From the NCBI RefSeq assembly GCF_002943565.1, contig NZ_PJCH01000005.1, positions 682,001-746,000 on the forward strand: a DNA stretch of 64,000 bases, read 5' to 3'. Position 1 is the first letter of the stretch, and every line of letters begins with the position of its first letter. The notes under the pieces are model-generated. The model saw nothing but the letters and a program-made list of their open reading frames with translations, made no database searches and was not told the origin of the DNA. Of the stretch, positions 32,216 to 40,831 are shown in pieces. Position numbers and translations under genes: made by a program. This stretch comes from Hyphococcus luteus (GTDB lineage Bacteria > Pseudomonadota > Alphaproteobacteria > Caulobacterales > Parvularculaceae).

Positions 32216-34771
32216 TTATTCCTGACTCACGCTTTCTGCCAGGAATGCGTCTACCCTTTGCCAGAAGTCGATAATGTTTGCCGGCGATGAGAGTGCGTGA
32301 CCTTCGCCCCAGTAGCGAACGTAGCGGGCATCTTTATCGGCTCGCTTTAGCGCTCCGAACATCTCATCGAACTGCGACATTGAAAAGCTGTCCATATCGG
32401 TCCCGACCAGCATAACCGGACACTCTATTTTCGGTGCGAGAAAGGCCGGGCTATTTCGATAGTAAACTTCCGGAGCGATAAAAGGTGTTTCTCCTATTCC
32501 GAATTCCCCGCCTTCGATTTCGTCATAGCGACCAAAATTTCCGAATAACGATCCGTAGACATAGGAATATATGCCATTGGGGCCAAAATAATGGCTGAAA
32601 AGATCGGCCCAACTGTTTGCTGCAATGACGGCTTTGTATCTGCTGGATTGCGTTGCAACGTAGAGCGCCGACACGCCCCCCTGACTGAAGCCAAATAGCG
32701 TCACCTGATCGGGATCGGCTATTCCTTGGTCGACAAGCGCATCGACCCCGGCATCTGTAACTTCATCCAATCCCGCGATAGGCCCATCTTCTGTCGTAAT
32801 AAACTCGCTGGGAGTGGCGAGACGCGCATAAACATAGCCCCGACTTGCCCATAGATAAGCAGAATATGGGTCTGGATACGAGAATTTCCCCATGGTGTTT
32901 GAGCAATCTGGCCGCGCGCCCGGATAAACATCCACTATTAAGGGAAGCCGCTTCCCGGGAACATAGTTTGGCGGTAGCAATACACAGCCATTGATCGTTT
33001 TAGGCGCGAGCGTGCTTTCAGGGTCAGCGATCACATAGGTAATGGTCTTCCAGCTTCCGAGATCAATCCCCGAAAGGTGTACATTCAAATCTGCGATGCC
33101 TCTTTCCTGATTGGTTGCATCGGCAACTACAGCCAAGCGAGTCGCTAGATTGTCTTCGGTGCTCAATAGGAGCGTCCGGGCGTCAAGGCTTCCCGCCATC
33201 GGGTGTACTTCCGAAGTTTTGGCAGGGACGATGATGTTTTGCCCATCTCGACCGGCACGGAGATCGATCATTGCAACCTTAGTCTGTCCGTCGTAGCGAA
33301 CATTGAACAGAGCTCCATTTTGGAATTCTGGACGATTTACTCCGCTTGCAGTCGAAAATGTACCGGGCGGAAAATACGTAAACGCGCCAGGTAGATCAGG
33401 CGTTAATTTGATACGCCTTCCGTCGGCGTCAACTCGCCATACTCCTTCCTGTCCAAACACTGTAATTGCCGCCTCGCTCGCTTGTAATAATATTGGCGAG
33501 ACGCTCTTGATCGTGGCTGTGAGATTGCGATGGGTTCCAGCAGGCGCGAGTGCGTACCAGTCTGCTTTGGATAGACCGTTTTCTTCGAACCCTCGATAAG
33601 AGAATCTGGGCGCTTGAGCTTCGTCGTTCGGGATTTCGCGGGCATAGACAGCTAAGTTATCGCCAAGGAAGGCGGTTCGTTCCGGCCGCTGCATCCACCC
33701 CCGCTCTCGCTCCGACGCCAAGTCTAGTCCGATATGGTCATATCGCGTGACCTCCCCGGAGGAGAGGTCAATAGCATAGAAGCGGCCATTGCGAGGCTCA
33801 TCGCCAACTCTCCAACCAAATGCAGCTAGGCGTGTCCCGTCTGGCGCCCATTCAACTGTGTAGGGAAAGAACTCCAATCCTGGGGCCAGCCTACGCTCGT
33901 GGTCGATTGTAAGGTCAAAGACCGACAAAGTGTAGGAACGGGAATCTGTGGTGACTAGCGTATCTGCACTAAGCGGCCGAGGTTTGGAGACAGCTAGCGC
34001 AGCCATATAACGGCGATCCGGAGACAACTTTAAATCTGCATACAGTCCGATTCCAATCAGTTGTTCTTTGCCAGTTTTGGCATTGGCTAGGATCAATGCG
34101 CCGTCTTCTTGTTGATCGGACTCGTCTTGAATTTTTGTTCGCACTTCGCTTGCCGTGCTCGCCGCGCCTTCCCATGCGTCATGCCAACGCCGGTAAAGTG
34201 TTTCTCCGGTATATCCTCGAACGCTTGTGAACATCGGCTCGCGACCATCAGGGAGTGCGGCAAACACAATCTCTTCGTCAGATATCCACAGAGGATTGTG
34301 ACTTCCAGTTCGATCAAATGCCGGCGTGGATTTGAACTGCACCGACATATCCCGCGCCATATCGTACGCCGAAATGGATAAGTCACCCCGATAATACTGC
34401 ATGATGGCAAGGTAACGTCCGTTTGGCGAAAACCCTTCTATGTAACTGCTCGGTCGTGGATCGAGGCTAGGCAATAGCTCTGGCTGTCCTCCCTTCTCTA
34501 AATTATATCGCCAGATTTGATGTCCAGATTTCGCGAAAGCATAGGTGCGGAAGCTATAGTCGACATTTTGATTGTACGGGCGTAGGCGCTCATACATGAG
34601 CCAGTTTCCGGTCGGATCGAACAGTGCGCCGCCTAAACCTTCAACCGCGAGCATGTCGTCAAGAGTGAGCTGCCTCGGTTCTGAAAGTGCGGAAATCCAC
34701 GATGCGGCTAATGCTGTGATCGTCGCCAAAACGCCTGCGCGGACCATCCTACTCATAGGAAATACTTTCAT
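32216..34771 (-). CDS. Lasso peptide isopeptidase (S9 prolyl oligopeptidase family), locus 1
   Basis: 851 aa with a signal peptide, so probably periplasmic. The N-terminal two thirds should form a beta-propeller. The C-terminal alpha/beta-hydrolase carries Ser696 (GFSQGG), Asp794 (GTDMDSF) and His825 (GEGHALSS). Family knowledge: AtxE-type enzymes cleave the isopeptide bond of their own threaded lasso peptide and linearise it. It follows the TonB receptor gene on the same strand and converges with the cyclase. Locus 2 has a paralogue of similar length at 45252. Confidence 0.88.
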   Translation of the reverse strand: MKVFPMSRMVRAGVLATITALAASWISALSEPRQLTLDDMLAVEGLGGALFDPTGNWLMYERLRPYNQNVDYSFRTYAFAKSGHQIWRYNLEKGGQPELLPSLDPRPSSYIEGFSPNGRYLAIMQYYRGDLSISAYDMARDMSVQFKSTPAFDRTGSHNPLWISDEEIVFAALPDGREPMFTSVRGYTGETLYRRWHDAWEGAASTASEVRTKIQDESDQQEDGALILANAKTGKEQLIGIGLYADLKLSPDRRYMAALAVSKPRPLSADTLVTTDSRSYTLSVFDLTIDHERRLAPGLEFFPYTVEWAPDGTRLAAFGWRVGDEPRNGRFYAIDLSSGEVTRYDHIGLDLASERERGWMQRPERTAFLGDNLAVYAREIPNDEAQAPRFSYRGFEENGLSKADWYALAPAGTHRNLTATIKSVSPILLQASEAAITVFGQEGVWRVDADGRRIKLTPDLPGAFTYFPPGTFSTASGVNRPEFQNGALFNVRYDGQTKVAMIDLRAGRDGQNIIVPAKTSEVHPMAGSLDARTLLLSTEDNLATRLAVVADATNQERGIADLNVHLSGIDLGSWKTITYVIADPESTLAPKTINGCVLLPPNYVPGKRLPLIVDVYPGARPDCSNTMGKFSYPDPYSAYLWASRGYVYARLATPSEFITTEDGPIAGLDEVTDAGVDALVDQGIADPDQVTLFGFSQGGVSALYVATQSSRYKAVIAANSWADLFSHYFGPNGIYSYVYGSLFGNFGRYDEIEGGEFGIGETPFIAPEVYYRNSPAFLAPKIECPVMLVGTDMDSFSMSQFDEMFGALKRADKDARYVRYWGEGHALSSPANIIDFWQRVDAFLAESVSQE

Positions 34772-34842
34772 GATCTGTGGAAAGGGGCGCCTTAATGGCG
34801 AAGACGCTACAGAGTGCGCCTTCGCCTAGAGAGTATGAGCTT

Positions 34843-37611
34843 CTAAAAGCGCTTCGCGATCTCAACCATTGCAAACCGCCCAATCGGAGAAGCATTGGTT
34901 GGGTCATAGCCTGCTATCCGATAGGCGCCCAAGGTCGGCGTAACCGGCGGGGGTTCATCAAAGAGATTTGACACGCTTAGGCTTATCCTTACACCGCCTA
35001 ACCAATCGGATCTCTCGCGGTCAAACCCATAAGAAAGCGTACAATCGACTGTTGTCCAGGAATTGATGGAAACAGCATTAGTCGACTCGTCCGATTCATA
35101 ACTGTCGGTATAGTTGATAATAACCGCGCCGGAGAAGGCGTCCCGCGACAACCCGAATTTAGAGCGGATTTTGAGATCAACCGGATTATATAGTGTGTTC
35201 AGGGTTGCGACTTCAGGTGTTGAGGGGGCCGCTTGCTGAACGAATTCTGCGATATAATTGGCGTTCAGCGATGCAGAGACGTTTCCAAGTGCTGTGTTCC
35301 AATCGCCATCAATATGAAAGTCAAACCCGCTCGTATCGATCGATGAGAGATTCCTGGTGATGCTCGCGTTGTTGATGATAGCTACTTCATCGAGCTGAGC
35401 GCCGAAGTTCAAGTTCGGATTATACTGCACAGCATACTGATTGATCTGATCAAGCGTCGGAAAAAAGAGAATCGTGCCATCTGGGAAAGACCCTGGGCTG
35501 TCGCTTTCAATAAATGGTGCGAATGCCGGATCTTGGTTCAACGGAATAGGAACGCGACCCAATCGATCATCAAAGCGAAGGTCATAATAGTTCAAGCTAA
35601 CGGAAATGCTTTTGTCAGACCGACGTTGACTATATTCAACGCCTGCGGTGAACGCCTCAGACGTTTGCGGCTTCAAGTCGTCTGCAGTACCGAAGGTCAA
35701 GAAGTAAGCTCCATCTTCCAGAGCCGGGTACTGTCCAGTAAGCCCCAGCGCGCCGAGAACGAACGAAGTGGGGTAAACGTCACCGGCGCTGGTCAACGAG
35801 CCGACCCGCCCAAGAGGTGGGGGAACAAAGGAAGTGCTATATGTGCCGCGCACTTTTAGGCCAGAGGCGGGCGACCATAACAAACCAACCTTCGGATTGG
35901 ATGTGGAGCCGAAGTCTGAGTAATCGTCGAATCGTGCTGACAAATTCACCTCTAGCCGATTGATGCCTGGAAGTTCGTTCCCGGCACCGACGACAGGAAT
36001 CAGCATTTCGGCATAAAGTGCTGAAACGTCACGCGAACCTTCGGCAGTCCTACCATTCAGGCTCGTCTCGCTTGAAAACTCCTCATTGCGGAGATGACCG
36101 CCAAACGCCGTCTTCACTGCGCCACCAGGCAATGAGAAGAGATCTCCTCGCAACACAGCGTCGAGCGACGAAGTAGACGCCTCCACCTTTAGCACCGAGG
36201 ACACCGGTCGATTAGATCCTGACGCCAAAGTCTTGTTGTCGAGCTTGCTATATGTAGCATCGAGCGAGACCGACCAAACATTTGACAAGTCATAGTCTGC
36301 ACCACCGTGCGCGACGAGACTTTTCGTGTTTGCATCGGACGACTGAGTCACTATCGGGAACTGGGTCGTAGTGCTTTTGCTATCCACCGAGCGCCTGGAA
36401 TAGAGAACATATCCAGATGTCGAGAGTGATGCCGAGACTTGCTGCTTAGCAGAAACCAAGCCGCTGAAGCGATTCTGAGCGGGCAATAATTGGAAAAGAT
36501 CCAGATCTTGAAGCTGGCTGCCGTTGGACAACTCAGGGCTCGAAATCTCTGGACGGTCTGCGAGGGTCAGATTTGTGCGATCAAGGACTTCCGCAACAGC
36601 CAGAACATTGCCCCCAGTCCATGATCCACCGACTGTTTGGCTAAGGCGATACTCATTCAAACCACCATCGGTTACCGATCCATATCGGGCTGTCGTTTCC
36701 GCACCGTCAAAGTCATCTCTTAGAACAAAATTCACAACACCGGCCACGGCGTCTCCGCCATAAATCGAAGACGCGCCATCTGTGAGAATATCAATCCGCT
36801 CTAGCGCCGAGACCGGAATAAGGGATATGTCGACAAAGTCCCCAATTGCCGATGTCGGTGCAAGACGGCTCCCATTGAGAAGAACGAGTGTGCTTCCCGA
36901 TCCCAGACCACGAAGGTTTGCGCCAGTGCCAAGTGTGTCGTTGGAGCCAGAGTTGGCGTCATTGGGCAAACCAACCGAAACGAACTCCGATGAGCCGCCA
37001 CCAAAGTTTTGTGGCAGCGAACGCATAAACTGCTCAGTGGTCGCAGCGCCAGATTCAAGTATGTCCGCACGGGTATAGATATCGAGCGGCGAGCTTTCCG
37101 GCGCAATCCCTTGAATAAGAGACCCTGTGATCGTCACCTTCTCCTGACGAAGCGCAGCTTCCTTCTCTTCGTCACCGCCAACCTCGTCGACTCGTACCGG
37201 CGTCTCTTCGACTGGTGATGCGCGACCCTCTTCGGGCGTTCGCGTATCAGATAGCTCAGCAGCCGCCTGACCGGCGTTCCCCATCGTCGACGGACGAACA
37301 ATGATGTTTTGATCCGGCCCGGAGACGAATTCCAGCCCGCTGCCCTGGAGGAGGACCGCGAGCGCAGCCTCCGGCTCATATGTTCCCTTCAGTGAGGGCG
37401 CGGTCAGGGGAGCCACCGCCGTTTCCGAGAACATTATCGCCACGCCCGACTGCTGGCCGAAGGCTCGCAGGGAATCGCCGAGCGGGGCCGGATCAAGATC
37501 GAAATCGACCGGCTCATCCGCCAATGCGGTTCCAGTCGATAGAAGCGCCCACAGCAACGCCGCCGCGCTTGCTGTCATCGTGCCTTTTCGCACGCTCGTT
37601 TTATCCCGCAT
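34843..37611 (-). CDS. TonB-dependent receptor with STN signalling domain, locus 1
   Basis: 922 aa. A signal peptide ends TALADEP. A secretin/TonB N-terminal (STN) domain follows at about residues 32-110 (FDLDPAPLGDSLRAFGQQSG), then the plug (TEQFMRSLPQNFGGG, GSGSTLVLLNGSRLAPTS, DGASSIYGGDAVAGVVNFVLRDDF) and a 22-strand-type barrel ending in Phe. STN receptors pass a ligand-bound signal to FecR-type anti-sigma factors, which here lie just upstream. Its ligand is inferred to be the lasso peptide. The ATG at 37611 has GGGATGGAG before it; the earlier ATG at 37623 abuts a hairpin. Confidence 0.9.
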   Translation of the reverse strand: MRDKTSVRKGTMTASAAALLWALLSTGTALADEPVDFDLDPAPLGDSLRAFGQQSGVAIMFSETAVAPLTAPSLKGTYEPEAALAVLLQGSGLEFVSGPDQNIIVRPSTMGNAGQAAAELSDTRTPEEGRASPVEETPVRVDEVGGDEEKEAALRQEKVTITGSLIQGIAPESSPLDIYTRADILESGAATTEQFMRSLPQNFGGGSSEFVSVGLPNDANSGSNDTLGTGANLRGLGSGSTLVLLNGSRLAPTSAIGDFVDISLIPVSALERIDILTDGASSIYGGDAVAGVVNFVLRDDFDGAETTARYGSVTDGGLNEYRLSQTVGGSWTGGNVLAVAEVLDRTNLTLADRPEISSPELSNGSQLQDLDLFQLLPAQNRFSGLVSAKQQVSASLSTSGYVLYSRRSVDSKSTTTQFPIVTQSSDANTKSLVAHGGADYDLSNVWSVSLDATYSKLDNKTLASGSNRPVSSVLKVEASTSSLDAVLRGDLFSLPGGAVKTAFGGHLRNEEFSSETSLNGRTAEGSRDVSALYAEMLIPVVGAGNELPGINRLEVNLSARFDDYSDFGSTSNPKVGLLWSPASGLKVRGTYSTSFVPPPLGRVGSLTSAGDVYPTSFVLGALGLTGQYPALEDGAYFLTFGTADDLKPQTSEAFTAGVEYSQRRSDKSISVSLNYYDLRFDDRLGRVPIPLNQDPAFAPFIESDSPGSFPDGTILFFPTLDQINQYAVQYNPNLNFGAQLDEVAIINNASITRNLSSIDTSGFDFHIDGDWNTALGNVSASLNANYIAEFVQQAAPSTPEVATLNTLYNPVDLKIRSKFGLSRDAFSGAVIINYTDSYESDESTNAVSINSWTTVDCTLSYGFDRERSDWLGGVRISLSVSNLFDEPPPVTPTLGAYRIAGYDPTNASPIGRFAMVEIAKRF

Positions 37612-37623
37612 GTCATTCTCCAT

Positions 37624-37641
37624 CCCTCAGTCGGCTGAGGG
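37624..37641 (-). promoter_or_regulatory. Small hairpin in the TonB-receptor leader
   Basis: CCCTCAG and CTGAGGG arms around a 4-base loop end 12 bases before the chosen start codon, next to the ribosome site. It could modulate translation initiation. Confidence 0.35.
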
Positions 37642-37889
37642 TCCCATCACCTATCGCAGCGCCCCGTGGCTGCAGATCTCAGGGGTTCAACGAGCGAGGC
37701 GACAAAGCGGACGGTGTTTTTTTATGATCGCGGCGTGCGAGATACGGGCGAGCGTGGCCGATCGTGACGCAGCCGGAACCTTCGCGCGCGGAAATTGCTT
37801 TAAATCTCAAGTCGCTCGACGAGATGTCGTGCCATGAGACGTTGTCGAAACAGGCAAGAAGAAAATTCGGCGACAAGCAGGCCGGCGGC

Positions 37890-38918
37890 TTAGTCTTTCG
37901 CGTCAACGATGAACGTGTCGCCGACTTCGACAACTTCAATCGGCAGATACAATCCGAGCGTCGAGAGAAATTTTTCCTGGTCTCCGACCGGGAACACGCC
38001 GGAGATGCGCTCCCGCGCAATGTCCGCATCGCCGATGCGTATCTGTCGCCGGGAGTAGCGATTGAGTTCTGCGACCGCTTCTGTGAGCGGCATATCCCGG
38101 AACTCGATGCGGCCTTCACGCCATTTCAAAGCGGTTTCTATATCTGCGGGCTCGACACGCACGGGCGCATCGCCGACGAGGGTGGCGCGCTCGCCGGGCG
38201 CGAGAATGTGACCTTCGTCGCTGTCGTCACCCTGCCCCAGGGCGTTCAGGACACCGCGAATGCCGGTCGCCGCCTTGATTTCCGAGACAACCACCGAGCC
38301 TTCAACAAGCGTGACGGAGACCTGGCCGGGCTGGGCATAGACCTCGAATTGGGTGCCGAGCGCGGTTGTCCGGCTTTCAGCCGCCGCGACAATGAATGGC
38401 CGGTCGGCATCGTGCGCGACATCGAAATAGGCCTGGCCTTCGGTGAGCGTGATGTTGCGGCGGCGCGCGGTAAAATCGATGTCGATGCGGGAATCCGTAT
38501 TGAGCGTGACGTGGGAGCCGTCGGCCAGATCGATTGTACGGATCTCGCCGAGCGCGGTCTCGTAGGATTCCAGATCATGGCCTTGACGCCCGGTTGCGAT
38601 CAGGAGCGTCGAACTGAGCGCGACGAATGCACTTGCGGCGAGAAGGACGCCTTTGGGATTTAGGGCGAAGCGCCGGCCGGCCTGTCTTGCTCCGTCGCCG
38701 GCGTCGTGTTCGCTGCGTCCGGCCATTTCCGAAACATCGAGCATGCGCAAGGCGTCTTCGAGTTGCGCGAAGGCGGCTGCATTTTCCGGCACCTCGCGCC
38801 AGAGGACGAATTCGTCCCAGGTTTCGATCGGCAGGTCGGTTTCCTGCAAACGGGCATGCCAATGGGCCGCCGCTTCCAGGCGGCTTTCGTCCGGAGCTGG
38901 TTTCTCGCACGCCTTCAT
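37890..38918 (-). CDS. FecR-like anti-sigma/sigma regulator, locus 1
   Basis: 342 aa. The cytoplasmic N-domain (DUF4880-like, HWHARLQETDLPIETWDEFVLW) should hold the sigma factor. One membrane helix (about 90-110) follows, then the periplasmic FecR domain (LGEIRTIDLADGSHVTLNTDSRI, EGQAYFDVAHDADRPFIV, LGTQFEVYAQPGQVSVTLVEGSV) and a small STN-like C-terminal domain that contacts the receptor. Its ATG overlaps the sigma stop (ATGA), so the two are coupled. The receptor gene follows after about 280 bases. Confidence 0.9.
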   Translation of the reverse strand: MKACEKPAPDESRLEAAAHWHARLQETDLPIETWDEFVLWREVPENAAAFAQLEDALRMLDVSEMAGRSEHDAGDGARQAGRRFALNPKGVLLAASAFVALSSTLLIATGRQGHDLESYETALGEIRTIDLADGSHVTLNTDSRIDIDFTARRRNITLTEGQAYFDVAHDADRPFIVAAAESRTTALGTQFEVYAQPGQVSVTLVEGSVVVSEIKAATGIRGVLNALGQGDDSDEGHILAPGERATLVGDAPVRVEPADIETALKWREGRIEFRDMPLTEAVAELNRYSRRQIRIGDADIARERISGVFPVGDQEKFLSTLGLYLPIEVVEVGDTFIVDAKD

Positions 38919-39574
38919 CGGCGCCGTCCTTCGGCGCGTTCAATTGATCGCGCGATGGCTTTCATGGCGGCCATGAGATCGGTTTTCGCGGTTGTCGGCG
39001 AGATCGAAAGCCGCGCCGCAACGGCCTCGACGGTCAGTCCCTCATAGCGGCGCAGGTGCAGCACCTCGCGCTGGCGCGGGCTCATCGCTTCCATTGCCTG
39101 GCTGACGAGTTGCAGGGTCTGCGTGTCGATTAACCGCTTTTCCGGCGTCACGGAGCTGCTGCACGGCAACAGATGCCCGTAATCACTGATCTCAACCGAG
39201 GTATTGCGGCGCTTCGTGTCGTGCGATTTCAGGTGATCGTTCGTCCGATTCCTGAGCGCCGTATAAATGAGACGGCGCAGTTCTTCGCCCTGCTTTTCGG
39301 GATAGGCGCGCCGGATGGAAAGGAAGGCGTCGTGCACGAGATCGCAAGCGTCTGCTGCGTCCCGGATGCGAATGCGAACGAACGCAAGGAACTGATCGTA
39401 GTTCTCGCGATAGAGCGTTTCCAAATCCCATGCGGATGTGTTTCCCGGCTCGCTTCGTTCAGCAGGCTGCGCGCTTGCATCGCGCGCAGGCACCGGTCCG
39501 GAAGCTTGCGCCCCCTGTGCCGGGGATGAGGGCGACCCACGCACAGGCCCCGGCATGAAACGAGATTGACTCAT
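38915..39574 (-). CDS. ECF (FecI-like) RNA polymerase sigma factor, locus 1
   Basis: 219 aa. After a variable Pro/Ser-rich N-terminus of about 50 residues, region 2 reads LYRENYDQFLAFVRIRI with DACDLVHDAFLS. Region 4 reads LVSQAMEAMSPRQREVLHLRRYEGLTVEAVAARLSISPTTAKTDL, the HTH that binds -35 elements. It should direct transcription of the receptor and isopeptidase genes when released by FecR. The start is uncertain; a Met six codons later is possible, and no strong ribosome site is visible for either. Confidence 0.9.
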   Translation of the reverse strand: MSQSRFMPGPVRGSPSSPAQGAQASGPVPARDASAQPAERSEPGNTSAWDLETLYRENYDQFLAFVRIRIRDAADACDLVHDAFLSIRRAYPEKQGEELRRLIYTALRNRTNDHLKSHDTKRRNTSVEISDYGHLLPCSSSVTPEKRLIDTQTLQLVSQAMEAMSPRQREVLHLRRYEGLTVEAVAARLSISPTTAKTDLMAAMKAIARSIERAEGRRR

Positions 39575-39935
39575 GATCGTTGAGACCGTCTGAGAGTTCG
39601 GGAGCCTTCAGATGAACCTGCCCCCCTGCTTTTAGTGGGCATATCCTCCAGCGCTTCGTCAACCCCGCTTGGATAACGCCAACAAATTTGGGCGACAGCC
39701 GACCGTACACGCAGAGCGCTCGCTCCATTCATCCGAATACGCTCTTTTGAACGCCCAAGATCAAAGTGTTGCCTGCTGCGGATTAAACTTAGCACGCACA
39801 GCAGGCAAAACCGAAAACCCGTTGCAGAGTCCGCAAAACTTTAACTTGCGTGTTCACCCCAAAGATGTATCGACCTCCATTAAGACGGCAAAAAACGTCG
39901 ATACTTCCGAATAATTGTGGGGAGGCATAATCCGC

Positions 39936-40367
39936 ATGGCGAAGCCTGCGAACAGCAGAAGCGTGCAAAAGCGCAGGACCGATCCGCGGCGATCTGCGAG
40001 ACGCGGCTCATCTCGTGCGCCTACCGAGATCGACAAAGGCGTCGGTGAGACTATTCGAAAGCTGCGAACAGAGCGAAACCTGACGCTCGCCGAACTCGGA
40101 AGCGCCCTGGGCATCAGCCATCAACAACTTCAGAAATACGAAACCGGCGCAAATCGATTGAGCGCAGGCATGCTCCATGCGGTTGCGACGGTGTTCAATG
40201 TGCCGATCGATGCGCTGTACGACGGCGTGCGTCAGTCCGGCTCTGAACGCACGAAAAATCCCGCGGACGAACTCCGGCGGGAATGCGCCTATTTCATCGA
40301 CCGGACGAAGTCCAAAACCACGCTCCACCAGATGGCGAAAGTGCTAAAAGCAATCGCCAGCGCGTAA
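39936..40367 (+). CDS. XRE-family transcriptional regulator between the lasso loci
   Basis: 143 aa. A basic N-terminus is followed by a classical XRE HTH (about 45-105: GVGETIRKLRTERNLTLAELGSALGISHQQLQKYETGANRLS) and a helical C-terminus (AYFIDRTKSKTTLHQMAKVLKAI). GGGGAGG with a 10-base spacer precedes the ATG; a GTG seven codons earlier overlaps that site. It is divergent from the sigma gene of locus 1 and upstream of the LicD-like gene of locus 2, so it may control either. Confidence 0.8.
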   Translation: MAKPANSRSVQKRRTDPRRSARRGSSRAPTEIDKGVGETIRKLRTERNLTLAELGSALGISHQQLQKYETGANRLSAGMLHAVATVFNVPIDALYDGVRQSGSERTKNPADELRRECAYFIDRTKSKTTLHQMAKVLKAIASA

Positions 40368-40831
40368 GTGAAACGATTTGCAACCGGTGATATACACGGC
40401 TGCGATACGGGGTGGGCGCTGTACGCAGAACTGAGGACAACAATAGCGTTTCAGCCGGAATGCGTGGCGGTTAATTCAAATCAACCAAGAGATTAATGCC
40501 GTCCCCTCTTTATAAGAATTGTTTTTATTACAAATTTCTACCTATTGGATTCTTTAATTAGTCGCACCGCAACCTCTGTGCTACGGTTACAACACCGCTG
40601 CTTTCGAATTATCGATCCTCCCAGCGAGCATTTCCGAACAACGCCCGGAAGGCGTTTGCGGCCCGGCGGCGTGCGAGGCCAAAGAGCTTCGCACGCTCAG
40701 TCGTCCCCCTGCGTGCGTCTTCTGGCTCTACAAGAAGACTACGCCGTTGACGCCGTGCTTATCCCACCTGCCTCGCTTTCCATTCCAGGTCGGCCGCAAT
40801 TCCCTTTGCAATTCCGCTTGGCGGCTCGATC
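40368..40831. other. 464-base gap upstream of the second nucleotidyltransferase gene
   Basis: The centre (about 40470-40560) is distinctly AT-rich and is the most likely promoter region for locus 2. A plus frame from 40545 that overlaps the next gene has an Arg/Pro-rich shadow-like composition. No clear palindrome for the XRE protein was found. Confidence 0.4.
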
